A DNA stretch of 61,317 nt from Nitrospirota bacterium (GTDB lineage Bacteria > Nitrospirota > Thermodesulfovibrionia > Thermodesulfovibrionales > Magnetobacteriaceae). This document shows, piece by piece, positions 51,287 to 60,666 of this stretch; position 1 is the stretch's first letter; each line of letters begins with the position of its first letter. The DNA is taken from positions 1-61,317 of the forward strand of contig JADFXG010000017.1 in NCBI GenBank assembly GCA_015233895.1, read 5' to 3'. The translations under genes and the position numbers were made by a program. Below the pieces are notes generated by a model that searched no databases, was not told where the DNA came from, and saw nothing but the letters and a program-made list of their open reading frames with translations.

Positions 51287-52828
51287 CTATAGATTCCACT
51301 TTTCCACTGGGAGTTCTATTGTAAACAGTGCTCCGTCTGCCGTGTTATTGGCGCTAAGAGAGCCGCCCATATTGTCCTCTATGATAGTTTTTGATATAGA
51401 AAGTCCGATGCCTGTTCCATTTGCGCCTTTGGTTGACACGTAGGGGTCAAAAATTGTCGGCAATATGTGGGCTGGGATTCCACCGGCATTGTCCTGTATT
51501 GTTATCGTTATCTTTGTACCATTGTCTTTAACATTTATGTCCACTTTGCGATCTGGTGTTTGGTTTGACGAAAAGGCGTCTCTTGCGTTATTAAGTAAAT
51601 TAATTATTGTTTGTTTGAATTCGTTTTGATATCCAAAGGCAGTTGCATGTTTATCACCGGCTATGTTTATAGCGATGTCGTTGATTTTGTATTGTTTACC
51701 AATAATATCCAGGGCGTTATTTATTGCATACAGTGGATAAAAAGGTTTTTTTTCTTTTGAAGGCTTAAAAAAATCTCTGAAATCATCTATCGTTTTTGAC
51801 ATATACGATATCTGATTCATCCCTTCCTTTACCAAACCAGACACAAAATCCTTATATTGTTTTCCGTCAAGTCCGGTATTTTCCATCTCCTGAATTATGA
51901 GGGCTAACAAATTAAGTGGCTGCTTCCACTGATGTGCTATTGCATTAATCAGTTCTCCCATTTGTGCTGCTCTGCTCTGGACCTCCAATAATTTTTTAGC
52001 CTTTGCCGCATCGTCTTTAAGCTTACCACGTTCCGCCTCGATAGCCGCTATCTCGGTAAGCGTTATGATGTAGTAGGAGAGAGAAAATTTGCATTTTGTA
52101 GCAACAAACGGTCTTACTTTTCCCTCCAGCCCGTGCTCTTTAAGATATATCACGTGTTCTTTTTCTGCAGCAGTAACTATTGTTTTGAGCCACGAGGTTT
52201 CTGAGCTCAAAATTGGAGTTTCATCGTCAATTTTTGCTACTATAGCGGACAAATCCATGCAGCTTATTTTAAATTCATCAAGATTTTCAAATCCGAGAAA
52301 TTTTAGAAAAGTCCTGTTTATGTATTCTATATCATCTCCATCCATTGTCATCATAAAGGAGGGGTTTGAGTCAAGAATAAACCGCATGGAATTTGTTTTT
52401 TTCTCTATTTCACGTCTTTGAAAAATTGTCAGCGCTGATTTATAAATTGTTTCAAGGAGTTTATCGGGATTAGTGGGTTTGGTAGCATAGCTGTCTATTC
52501 CTATGTCAATGGCCTGAATCAGATACCGAGGTTCATTAAAAGCGGTGAGAACTATAACTGGCACATTGTAGTCTAAGTCTTTTATGGCCTTTGCCATGGT
52601 AAGGCCGTCCATTTTTGGCATCTGAATATCGGTAACAACAATATCCGGCCTGTGTTGCTCAAACAATTGTAACCCCTGAGCGCCGTCCTCAGCCACTAGA
52701 AGCACTCCGACGTCCATTCTAAGAATATCCGCAAGCTCCTCCCTCGTATCCGGCTGGTCCTCAACATAAAGGACAGAGACGAGTTTTAACACTTTTCTTT
52801 TGTCGTATTGTTCTGTTTTCACAATCAT
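51287..52828 (-). CDS. REC-PAS-histidine kinase (hybrid sensor)
   Basis: 513 residues, no membrane segment. An N-terminal receiver domain (about 15-130) has VSVLYVEDQPDTREELADIL, phosphoacceptor Asp in VVTDIQMPKMDG and a conserved Lys in YATKPTNPDK. A PAS-like domain follows (about 145-265), then the kinase core with H-box GELINAIAHQWKQPLNLLAL, N-box NLLNNARDAF and G-boxes DNAGGIPAH and GTGIGLSISKTI. It can receive phosphate at REC and then signal through its own kinase. It is downstream of a membrane kinase and yfiR, and its H-box (AHQWKQPLN) resembles that of the neighbour. Confidence 0.85.
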   Translation of the reverse strand: MIVKTEQYDKRKVLKLVSVLYVEDQPDTREELADILRMDVGVLLVAEDGAQGLQLFEQHRPDIVVTDIQMPKMDGLTMAKAIKDLDYNVPVIVLTAFNEPRYLIQAIDIGIDSYATKPTNPDKLLETIYKSALTIFQRREIEKKTNSMRFILDSNPSFMMTMDGDDIEYINRTFLKFLGFENLDEFKISCMDLSAIVAKIDDETPILSSETSWLKTIVTAAEKEHVIYLKEHGLEGKVRPFVATKCKFSLSYYIITLTEIAAIEAERGKLKDDAAKAKKLLEVQSRAAQMGELINAIAHQWKQPLNLLALIIQEMENTGLDGKQYKDFVSGLVKEGMNQISYMSKTIDDFRDFFKPSKEKKPFYPLYAINNALDIIGKQYKINDIAINIAGDKHATAFGYQNEFKQTIINLLNNARDAFSSNQTPDRKVDINVKDNGTKITITIQDNAGGIPAHILPTIFDPYVSTKGANGTGIGLSISKTIIEDNMGGSLSANNTADGALFTIELPVEKWNL

Positions 52829-52845
52829 GCGGCTCTGCTGAACAG

Positions 52846-54480
52846 TTATATATTTACCAGAGGTAATTCTATCAAAAACTCAGCTCCGTCGTCAACATTA
52901 TGCACTGTAAGTTTTCCGTTCATATTGTTTTCAATTATCATTTTTGACATATAAAGTCCCACACCGGTTCCTTTGCCCTGCTCTTTGGTTGTAAAGTAGG
53001 GCTCAAATATTCTGTCAATTGTGTTTTCAGGGATACCGCCGCCGTTATCACTGAATTTCAGAAAAGCTTTGCTATCGTTCACTCCGACTTGTATTGAGAC
53101 AAGGCCGGGATGAATGGATTTTTCTATTATAACGTCCTTTGAATTAGAAAACAAATTAAGCAGTGCCTGTGAAAACTCATTGGGATAGCCGTTTACCAAT
53201 CCATTGTCTTTGACATCAAGATGTACACTTATATCGCTGTTTTTAAAGCTTGCATCAAACAATGACACAGTGTTTTGCACTGAGGCAGCCAGATAGAAGT
53301 TTTCCCTGACCTTATCTGGCTTAAAAAAGTTTCTGAAATCATCTATAGTGGTTGACATCCCCTCGATAAGCTTCTGCGCTTTAGCCACTGAGGTTGACAT
53401 AATTTCCTGTGTAAGTGCATTGTCGCTGTAGGCCCGGCTAAGTTTATATAGGATAAGACTGATTACATTTATCGGCTGCCTCCACTGGTGGGCAATGTTA
53501 CCAATCATCTCACCCATAGCGGCAAGACGTGACTGCTGAATAAGCATTTTTTCCTGCTCTGTGCGTTTTGCCGCCTCCTCAATAACTCTTTCCTCAAGGG
53601 TTCGGTTTAAATCTTCAAGCAGTGCTGTGTTAAACCTGAGTTCATCCTCTATTCGCTTACGCTCGATAAGTTCTGCATTAAGTTTAACATTTATCTCAGC
53701 CAGTTCACGTGTTCTGATACTTACAAGCTCTTCAAGGTTTCGCCTGTTATACTCAAGTTCGGAGTTCCATGTCTGAATCTGTGAAAGCATTTCGTTAAGA
53801 CCATGGGCAAGCATCCCAATTTCGTCATCACTTTCCACTTTTGCCCGTATTGTGTAATTTCTTTGCGCCTCTACCGTATTCATTACGTCCAGGATGCTAT
53901 ATATGGGACCTATGATCGACTTCTGAAGCTTTGTCATAAAAAATATTGCAATTAAAAATGCAGCAGATGAAACTGAGATTCCAAAGAGAAATTTAGTTAC
54001 AAGGTTTTGGTAGAGGGCTTTTATGTTTGATCTGATATAAACAGTACCAAGATAATTTTTATTGTAGGTAATTGTTTGAAAAACAAGCAAAGAACCCTTT
54101 TCAAAAAAATAACCGTCCTCTCGCGGCAAAGGCGGGGACATCTTTGTCTCACTATTTTCCTTTTCGTATTGCGCAAAAATAGTTCCTTCTTTAGAGTACA
54201 GTACGGCAAGCTCAATGTTTGGCGAGTATTTTAGCATTTTCAGAATCTCAGACGCTCTTTTACTGTCAGAAAATAATATGGCGGCTGCGCTGCTTTTTGC
54301 TATCATTTTGGCCTTTAACGTCAAATCAGTGATCAAAGCCATTTTAAATGAGATGACCCCCTCAACAACTATCACCAAACCTATCATAATAACCACAACA
54401 CCAATGGAAAGAAGATTAACCTGCATTAATCTTTTTCTGATATTTCCTTTAGTAAATATAAGCAAGTCGTTGTTAAACAT
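52846..54480 (-). CDS. Membrane sensor histidine kinase with HAMP domain
   Basis: 544 residues. Two membrane segments (about 20-45 and 165-190) flank a periplasmic sensor domain; a HAMP domain (about 190-245) leads into a coiled coil rich in Glu/Arg. The kinase core shows GEMIGNIAHQWRQPINVISL (H-box), NLFSNSKDVI (N-box) and GTGVGLYMSKMIIENN (G-box). It lies 6 bases after yfiR. In the YfiBNR system YfiR inhibits the periplasmic part of a membrane partner. Here the membrane partner is a histidine kinase, so YfiR probably modulates it. Confidence 0.85.
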   Translation of the reverse strand: MFNNDLLIFTKGNIRKRLMQVNLLSIGVVVIMIGLVIVVEGVISFKMALITDLTLKAKMIAKSSAAAILFSDSKRASEILKMLKYSPNIELAVLYSKEGTIFAQYEKENSETKMSPPLPREDGYFFEKGSLLVFQTITYNKNYLGTVYIRSNIKALYQNLVTKFLFGISVSSAAFLIAIFFMTKLQKSIIGPIYSILDVMNTVEAQRNYTIRAKVESDDEIGMLAHGLNEMLSQIQTWNSELEYNRRNLEELVSIRTRELAEINVKLNAELIERKRIEDELRFNTALLEDLNRTLEERVIEEAAKRTEQEKMLIQQSRLAAMGEMIGNIAHQWRQPINVISLILYKLSRAYSDNALTQEIMSTSVAKAQKLIEGMSTTIDDFRNFFKPDKVRENFYLAASVQNTVSLFDASFKNSDISVHLDVKDNGLVNGYPNEFSQALLNLFSNSKDVIIEKSIHPGLVSIQVGVNDSKAFLKFSDNGGGIPENTIDRIFEPYFTTKEQGKGTGVGLYMSKMIIENNMNGKLTVHNVDDGAEFLIELPLVNI

Positions 54481-54486
54481 CTTTAA

Positions 54487-55047
54487 TTATTTTTCATCAG
54501 CCAGCTCAAGAAGTTGCGAGCTTATAGTAAGCCCGGCTTTCTTTGCTGCTTCATTATTAATCTTGAACCTGACCATATTGTCTCTTATAACAAACTGTAT
54601 GATTCCCCCGTTTTTGTTAAATGATTGTTGGTCTGAAATCGTTAAAACAGGCTTATTCTCAAGATGAGCCAACATTGTTGAAATATCGGCGGTATTGGCT
54701 TGCCCGATAAATAATATGTGACAGTTGGAGATTTTATCTGTGTCATCTACAGCGATTATACTGACTCTTTCTGAAGCATTATATTTTTCTTTTTGTAAAT
54801 TAAGTGCCTGAACAAGCGGTGTGTTGCCAAATACGCAAATATTTAATGTAGTAATGTCATTTGAGCCAGCAGATACCGAACTTGGCCATTCTACAAAGAT
54901 TGTAAAATTCAGGATAAAAGTGGCTTTTGTTTCAAGCTCTTTTTTGGGGGCAGAGAAAACTGCTTTAGGATTAAGCAATAATAAAATAAACGACAGCGTT
55001 ATTATACTTAAAGAAATTATTAAATTTCTGCTGCAATATCTTAGCAT
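54487..55047 (-). CDS. YfiR/DUF4154-family periplasmic protein
   Basis: About 186 residues with a signal peptide ending near AVFSAPKK. The mature part shows the DUF4154 core: ETKATFILNFTIFVEWPSSV, NICVFGNTPL, CHILFIGQ and VRFKINNEAAKKAGLTISSQ with LLELA at the end. YfiR-type proteins sit in the periplasm and inhibit membrane signalling partners, sensing redox or envelope stress. AGGAG lies 12 bases before ATG 55047; TTG 55050 is 3 bases earlier. It is the first gene of a unit with two histidine kinases. Confidence 0.85.
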   Translation of the reverse strand: MLRYCSRNLIISLSIITLSFILLLLNPKAVFSAPKKELETKATFILNFTIFVEWPSSVSAGSNDITTLNICVFGNTPLVQALNLQKEKYNASERVSIIAVDDTDKISNCHILFIGQANTADISTMLAHLENKPVLTISDQQSFNKNGGIIQFVIRDNMVRFKINNEAAKKAGLTISSQLLELADEK

Positions 55048-55149
55048 CAAAACTTGTCACTCCTATCTTTATACGTTACAAGCAACACTTGTTGAAACTA
55101 ATATAACCTTTTTCAGTGGTTCATGTAAAAGGAAAATCCGGATAAATAC

Positions 55150-55176
55150 TTGACAGAATTATGCTATAAGGATAAT
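55150..55176 (+). promoter_or_regulatory. Candidate sigma-70-type promoter of gmd
   Basis: A perfect TTGACA (55150-55155) and GATAAT (55171-55176) are separated by 15 bases, a little shorter than ideal. It lies about 50 bases before the gmd start. Confidence 0.45.
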
Positions 55177-55223
55177 CATAAACAGATAACACAAAAGATT
55201 TGGCTGGAGGATAAGAGCGACAG

Positions 55224-56336
55224 ATGAAAAGGGCATTGATAACAGGGATAACAGGGCAAGATGGCTCCTATCTTGCCGAGTTACTGCTTGATAAAGGGTA
55301 CGAGGTGTATGGTCTCATACGGCGCAGCAGCACGTTTAACACCGTACGAATAGATCATCTGTATGTGGATCCCCACGAAAGTGCAGCAAGGTTTTTTCTT
55401 GAATACGGAGATTTATCTGACTCAGGGACTTTAACTAACCTTATCTATAATGTAAAACCGGATGAGATATACCATCTTGCGGCACAAAGCCATGTCAGGG
55501 TAAGTTTTGATATGCCGGAATACACTGGGGATATAACAGGGCTTGGAACTGTAAGAATTTTAGAGGCTGTCAGAAGAAGCGGTGTAGGAGCAAGGTTTTA
55601 TCAGGCCTCGTCTTCTGAGATGTTTGGCTCAGCGAATCCTCCACAGGATGAGACCACGCCATTTTGTCCGCGTAGCCCTTATGCCGCTGCAAAAGTCTAT
55701 GCCTACTGGATAACCGTAAACTACAGAGAAGGTTACGGAGTGTTTGCCTGTAACGGCATTCTGTTTAATCACGAATCCCCCAGAAGGGGAGAGACCTTTG
55801 TGACACGGAAAATAACCCGTGCTCTTGCCGCAATGATTACAAAAAAACAAAACAAACTGTTCCTTGGTAACCTTGATGCCAGGCGCGACTGGGGTTTTGC
55901 TCCTGAGTACGTCCAATTGCAGTGGTTAATCCTTCAACAGGACTCCCCTGAGGACTATGTTATTGGTACCGGTGAGAGCCGCTCAGTTAGGGAATTTGTG
56001 GTAAGTGCATTTGAATATGCCGGGATTGAGTTAGAGTGGCAAGGCACAGGCGTAAATGAAAAAGGTATTGTTAAATCCTGTGTTAATAAGCTGCCATTTA
56101 AGGCAGGCGATGTTATAATAGAAATCGACAACCGGTATTTCAGACCCACTGAGGTTGACTATCTGCTTGCTAATACTAAAAAATCAAGAGACAAGTTGGG
56201 GTTTGAGTCTAAAATAATATTTAACGAGCTTGTTAAAATCATGGTGGATGCCGACCTTGAGGCTCATGGATTAAGCAGCCCTGGGGAGAGCCGCCAAATT
56301 CTAAAGAACAAGGGATTTAACTGGATAAGGAAATAG
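55224..56336 (+). CDS. gmd: GDP-mannose 4,6-dehydratase
   Basis: 370 residues, extended SDR fold. The NADP-binding motif is [20 protein letters not shown], with [18 protein letters not shown] following. The active site shows SSSEMFG and the catalytic YAAAK of [12 protein letters not shown]. It converts GDP-mannose to GDP-4-keto-6-deoxymannose, the first step to GDP-fucose and related sugars for surface polysaccharide. It is 5 bases from fcl, so the two form the standard GDP-fucose pair. Confidence 0.95.
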   Translation: MKRALITGITGQDGSYLAELLLDKGYEVYGLIRRSSTFNTVRIDHLYVDPHESAARFFLEYGDLSDSGTLTNLIYNVKPDEIYHLAAQSHVRVSFDMPEYTGDITGLGTVRILEAVRRSGVGARFYQASSSEMFGSANPPQDETTPFCPRSPYAAAKVYAYWITVNYREGYGVFACNGILFNHESPRRGETFVTRKITRALAAMITKKQNKLFLGNLDARRDWGFAPEYVQLQWLILQQDSPEDYVIGTGESRSVREFVVSAFEYAGIELEWQGTGVNEKGIVKSCVNKLPFKAGDVIIEIDNRYFRPTEVDYLLANTKKSRDKLGFESKIIFNELVKIMVDADLEAHGLSSPGESRQILKNKGFNWIRK

Positions 56337-56341
56337 TTTTT

Positions 56342-57295
56342 ATGATGAATAAAGGTTCAAAAATATATGTAAGCGGCCACAGAGGGCTTGTGGGACGCGC
56401 CGTGATGAGGCGTTTGGAGGTTGGCGGTTACTCTAACATAGTGGTAAGGGGGCGGGAGGAGCTGGACCTTAAATCCCAGGAGGCGGTAAAAGAGTTTTTT
56501 ATGGCAGAGAGGCCGGAATATGTTTTTTTGGCAGCCGCAAAAGTCGGCGGTATAATGGCAAATAACACATATCCAGCCGAGTTCATATATGACAATCTGG
56601 TAATAGAGACAAATGTGGTTCACAACTCTTATTTAAGCGGCGTAAAGAAATTGCTTTTTTTGGGTAGTTCCTGCATTTATCCCAAATTTGCCCCGCAGCC
56701 TATGAAAGAAGAGTATCTCTTAGCAGGCATTTTGGAGCCCACAAACGAGCCCTACGCTATTGCTAAAATAGCTGGTATAATACTCTGTCAGTCATACAAC
56801 AGACAGTACGGTACAGGCTATATCTCAGCAATGCCCACTAATCTTTACGGGCCCTACGATAACTTTGATCTTAACAATTCGCATGTTTTACCCGCGATGA
56901 TAAAGAAATTCCATGACAGCAAAGCTGCAATGGAAAGAGGCGTTGAAAGTCCTGTCGTTCTATGGGGAACAGGCAGCCCCTGCAGGGAGTTTTTACACGT
57001 TGACGACCTTGCTGATGCTCTAATCTTTTTAATGGACAACTACAATGACAACGTAACAATAAACGTGGGTACCGGTACAGATCAGACCATAGCCGAGCTT
57101 GCAGAAATTGTAAAGGATGTCGTAGGTTTTAAGGGTGAGGTAATATGGGACAGTACAAAACCCGACGGCACTCCAAGAAAACTCCTTGATACATATAGAC
57201 TTACAAAACTCGGCTGGAGCCCCAAAATAACCCTGCGGGACGGTATCAGAAGCACTTACGACTGGTTTTGTAAAAACTATGAAAATATCAAATAA
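56342..57295 (+). CDS. fcl: GDP-L-fucose synthase
   Basis: 317 residues, SDR fold with YVSGHRGLVGRAVMRRLE at the N-terminus, the LGSSCIYPKFAPQPMKE substrate loop and the catalytic YAIAK. It epimerises and reduces the Gmd product to GDP-L-fucose with NADPH. Two in-phase ATG codons (56342, 56345) are possible starts. It follows gmd directly and precedes an alkD-like gene by 15 bases. Confidence 0.95.
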   Translation: MMNKGSKIYVSGHRGLVGRAVMRRLEVGGYSNIVVRGREELDLKSQEAVKEFFMAERPEYVFLAAAKVGGIMANNTYPAEFIYDNLVIETNVVHNSYLSGVKKLLFLGSSCIYPKFAPQPMKEEYLLAGILEPTNEPYAIAKIAGIILCQSYNRQYGTGYISAMPTNLYGPYDNFDLNNSHVLPAMIKKFHDSKAAMERGVESPVVLWGTGSPCREFLHVDDLADALIFLMDNYNDNVTINVGTGTDQTIAELAEIVKDVVGFKGEVIWDSTKPDGTPRKLLDTYRLTKLGWSPKITLRDGIRSTYDWFCKNYENIK

Positions 57296-57310
57296 CCTGT
57301 TGATAAAGGC

Positions 57311-58003
57311 ATGAAACAATCCGTTTACACCGGTGACATTGAAACAAAAATTTCAGAAATTATTTTGACACTAAAGTCTCTTTCCAATCCTAAAAACGTA
57401 GAGGGTATGGCAAGGTATGGGATAAATCCGGAAAACACCCTTGGCATAACAATTCCGGCACTTAAGGCAATCGTACGTGAGGTTGGCAAATCACACGGGC
57501 TGGCATTAAAACTCTGGGATAGCTTAATCCATGAGGCAAGAATCCTTGCTGCCCTTATTGATATTCCGAGGGATGTTACCGAGGAGCAGATGGAACGATG
57601 GGTTAAGGACTTTGACTCATGGGATGTCTGTGACCAGGTTTGCAGTAAGCTCTTTGTTAAAACCTCATTTGCCAATGCTAAGGCGAGGCAGTGGTGCAAA
57701 AGAGACGAGGAGTTTGTAAAACGCGCTGGATTTGTCATGATAACAGCCCTCACAGTTTATGACAAAAAAGCAGATGACAATATTTTTCTTGATTTCTTTG
57801 ATTTGATTAAAGAGGCCTCAACTGATGAGCGCAATTTTGTTAAAAAGGCTGTAAACTGGGCGTTGAGACAAATCGGAAAGAGAAACCAGACTCTCAGACG
57901 TGAGGCTGTAAGACTTGCCCACGAGATTTATGATATCAGAACTAAATCGTCAAAGTGGATAGCCTGCGACGCCCTGCGTGAGCTGGGAAAGTATGGTAAT
58001 TAG
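57311..58003 (+). CDS. DNA alkylation repair protein (AlkD-like)
   Basis: 230 residues, close to the usual AlkD length. HEAT-like helical repeats contain the family signatures GINPENTLGITIPALKAIVR, WVKDFDSWDVCDQVCSKLF and VKKAVNWALRQIGKRN. The Asp in DSWD is the residue AlkD uses near the damaged base. Such glycosylases remove bulky or cationic N3/N7-alkylated purines. The unusual site next to gmd-fcl seems to be only a transcript-sharing arrangement. Confidence 0.88.
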   Translation: MKQSVYTGDIETKISEIILTLKSLSNPKNVEGMARYGINPENTLGITIPALKAIVREVGKSHGLALKLWDSLIHEARILAALIDIPRDVTEEQMERWVKDFDSWDVCDQVCSKLFVKTSFANAKARQWCKRDEEFVKRAGFVMITALTVYDKKADDNIFLDFFDLIKEASTDERNFVKKAVNWALRQIGKRNQTLRREAVRLAHEIYDIRTKSSKWIACDALRELGKYGN

Positions 58004-58068
58004 TCTATAGTTTTCTTGAAAACTTTTTGTGCGGACAACACTTACCAGTCGTTGCCAAAAAAACTGGG

Positions 58069-58098
58069 GTTAAGGGGAGGCAGCGCCTCCCCCTTAAC
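58069..58098 (-). terminator. Terminator hairpin between alkD-like and thiolase genes
   Basis: GTTAAGGGGAGGC (58069-58081) pairs with GCCTCCCCCTTAAC (58085-58098) with one bulged base and a 3-base loop. On the minus strand it is followed shortly by seven T, so it ends the thiolase transcript and can also work for the converging alkD-like transcript. Confidence 0.75.
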
Positions 58099-58116
58099 AT
58101 CTATTACTATATCTGA

Positions 58117-59409
58117 TTAACCAGCGTTTTCAACGAGCATAGCAAAGCCCATACCGCCGCCTATACACATGCTAATAATACCGTGTTTGTAACCGTTACG
58201 CTGCATGAGGTTCATGCCGGTAACCATTTGTCTTGCTCCGGTGCAGCCGATAGGGTGTCCGATTGAGATACCACTTCCGAGCTGATTGGGTTTTTCAGTA
58301 GGGATGCCCAGTTCTTTCAGACAGCCGATAGTCTGTGAAGCGAAGGCCTCGTTGAGTTCCCACATGTCGATGTCTTGTACAGACAATTTATTAGCCTTAA
58401 GGAGTTTTCTGATAGCTGGAATTGGTCCCAGTCCCATGTAGGCGGGGTCAAGGCCGCCTGCGGCGAATCCTTTAACCTTTACATAAGGCTTAAGGCCAAG
58501 TTCTTTTGCCTTGTCCGCGGACATCATAATAACAGCGGCGGCGCCGTCGTTAATTCCGGAGGCATTACCGGCAGTTACTGAGCCGTCTTTTTTGAAAGCT
58601 GGTTTCATTTTTCCGAGCTTTTCCATGCTGGTTTCCATTGGGCGTTCATCCGTATCAACAATAGTATCGCCTTTTCTGCCCTTTATTACAACAGGAACTA
58701 TTTCTTTGGCGAAAGTGCCGTCTTTGATAGCTTTCAAAGCTCTGGTGTGGCTGAGGAGGCTGAGCTCGTCCTGTTCCTGACGGGTTATCCCGTAGAGGTC
58801 AACGATATTTTCAGCGGTTATTCCCATATGGTAGCCGTAGAAAATCTCAAACAGGCCGTCAAACACCATAAGATCATGGAGTTCGCCGATGCCGGTCAGA
58901 GCCATACGATAGCCCCACCGTGCCTGAAGCAATGCAAACGGAACATTGCTCATGCTTTCCATACCGCCGGCTACTATAACATCCGACTCACCGGCCATAA
59001 TGGATGTTGCTCCCAGCGCTATTGCTTTTAAACCGGAGGAACAGACCTTGTTGATAGTAAAGGCGGGGGTTTCTTTAGGTATTCCGCCTTTAATCATTGC
59101 CTGTCTGCCGGGATTTTGCCCCTGTCCGGCCTGTAGGACATTGCCTATTATCACATCGTCAATAGCTACGGGTTTAAGAGAAGAATCCCAGTCCTGCACT
59201 TTCTTTTCAAGCTCTATAACGCCCTTGTCTTTTAACTTATCAGGAGCATTGTTTTTCATTTCATCGCTGACTACTGGCCGTAATCCTGTTCTTTTAAAGG
59301 CCTCTTTGATTACCAGAGCTCCCAGATCTATTGCCGACACATCCTTAAGTGTGCCGCCAAATGCCCCTACTGGTGTTCTGACTCCTCCCACTATTACAAC
59401 TTCTCTCAT
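58117..59409 (-). CDS. Acetyl-CoA acetyltransferase (thiolase)
   Basis: 430 residues; most thiolases have about 390-400. The nucleophile Cys lies in TINKVCSSGLKAIALGA. The other active-site regions are WELNEAFASQ, GIGHPIGCTGARQ-like (SIGHPIGCTGARQMV) and CIGGGMGFAMLVE. It condenses or cleaves acyl-CoA. Between VIKEAFKRTGLRP and DDVIIGNVLQAGQG there is an insertion of about 35 charged residues (roughly 43-80) that ordinary thiolases lack. It is monocistronic with a terminator after it. Confidence 0.92.
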   Translation of the reverse strand: MREVVIVGGVRTPVGAFGGTLKDVSAIDLGALVIKEAFKRTGLRPVVSDEMKNNAPDKLKDKGVIELEKKVQDWDSSLKPVAIDDVIIGNVLQAGQGQNPGRQAMIKGGIPKETPAFTINKVCSSGLKAIALGATSIMAGESDVIVAGGMESMSNVPFALLQARWGYRMALTGIGELHDLMVFDGLFEIFYGYHMGITAENIVDLYGITRQEQDELSLLSHTRALKAIKDGTFAKEIVPVVIKGRKGDTIVDTDERPMETSMEKLGKMKPAFKKDGSVTAGNASGINDGAAAVIMMSADKAKELGLKPYVKVKGFAAGGLDPAYMGLGPIPAIRKLLKANKLSVQDIDMWELNEAFASQTIGCLKELGIPTEKPNQLGSGISIGHPIGCTGARQMVTGMNLMQRNGYKHGIISMCIGGGMGFAMLVENAG

Positions 59410-59628
59410 CGTGTAAGTCCTCCTAAGTTTAAGTTAATTTGGTTCATATCATCTCTGGTTTATGCCAATGGGCTGTTTTAAATTAAACACACCATAAACA
59501 TAATAGCTATTGTGTTTTTACTGTGTCAAGAGCATTTTTTAATAGTGTTTAACCAAAGTGAAAAAGTGCGGGGTGAGGCATAGTCAACAGCCCAAATCCG
59601 CCTCTTTTTAATGCCTCTTTTTTCCAGT

Positions 59629-59996
59629 CTATGCTGATCTGAGGATGCCATTGTGTCGTTGAATTGTCGTAAGTTCTAATAACTCCTGAATTGATCTCAT
59701 GTAAACATTGCTATCAATTAAATGCGTTGCGAAACTATGCCTCAATATTGTTCGAGGTTATATTTTCAACCTCGAAATTCCCTAAGAATTTGGAATAATA
59801 GCAATTAAAAAGAATCTTTAAATCGTTAATAGTCGTCGTTGCTTTATGTAACTCTTATAAGACAGATATAATGGATATAGCTCGGTTACGGTGGCATTTG
59901 ACGGTACGTGGTTAATGTATTGTTACCCTTTGAACCCTCCGGATAATAATCTATCACCCACCTTGATTTGTCTCTGCTATAGGGTCTTACCGACAT
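59629..59996 (-). pseudogene. Tyrosine recombinase (phage integrase) remnant
   Basis: Two pieces remain in a 690-base gap. The start (59996 down to about 59886) reads MSVRPYSRDKSRWVIDYYPE, then GSKGN, a common N-terminus of phage-type integrases, and then stops. The C-terminal piece (about 59757-59629) reads LRHSFATHLIDSNVYMRSIQ, then ELLE, which contains the conserved LRHSFATHL box with the catalytic Arg. The middle and the last catalytic Tyr are missing. The gene has lost most of its length and has stops, so it cannot be active. Confidence 0.65.
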
Positions 59997-60100
59997 ATAT
60001 TTTATAGCTGCCTCTTTTTAAGATTTCCATCCTGGATTTTTAATGCTAAATAACAGTGAGGATTTTATTCAAAATTAGAAAAAACTATTTAGAAAAAAAA

Positions 60101-60666
60101 TTAAAGTAAATTCTTGCCACAACATTTTTTGAACTTCTTGCCGCTGCCACATGGACACGGAGCATTTCTTTTTATTCCAGCAACATTTGATCTGTTTATT
60201 TCTTGAACAAAATCAATTTCCTTAAGCGGAGGAGTCCTAAAAGATAAAATTGTATCCTCGCCCTTATAAGTTATGGCAAAATCTCCTTGGCTAATGATGT
60301 CCATGCCTATTAAAATATCACAGCCTGACATTTTCCCTAAAGCAACCTCTAAATCATGGATAAATACTTTATTAGGCAGAAAAACGCAAATATCATAAGA
60401 CGGAACACTAACTGTCGTTTCCACATTGCTAACTATTTTAATTCCAGTAGGGCTTAAGCCTAAATCATCTACAATTTTTTCGTAATCATAGAATTGGTTG
60501 CGCCTGTATCCCAAATTCCTTTGTACGCGCGTGCATTTATAGTGGATAACTCTACAACCGACTCCATATTGCTAAAACTGCCAGAAACATGCACTTCAGT
60601 GGTAAGCTCACGAGCTATTCCATTATAACGCGTGGTAAATGCTCTTGTAATCTGTTTTTCAGGCAA
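60101..60666 (-). pseudogene. Retropepsin-like aspartic protease with SEC-C motif, split by a -1 frame change
   Basis: The first part (60666-60469, TTG start) ends with GIWDTGATNSMITKKL and a TAG. The second part resumes in another frame at KIVDDLGLSPTGIKIVS and runs to 60101. Joining them gives one protein with the Asp-Thr-Gly active site of retroviral-type proteases, a later GCDILIGMDIISQGDF strand, and a C-terminal SEC-C zinc motif (NAPCPCGSGKKFKKCCG). The break falls in a run of six A, so one base has been lost, or a programmed -1 frameshift restores the product. Confidence 0.7.

Noticed and set aside
59629-59720. Alternative frame ending in KKEALKRGGFGLLTMPHPAL as part of an amidotransferase-like gene
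   Set aside because: The upstream piece shows integrase motifs in a neighbouring frame; the tail alone is too short to assign.
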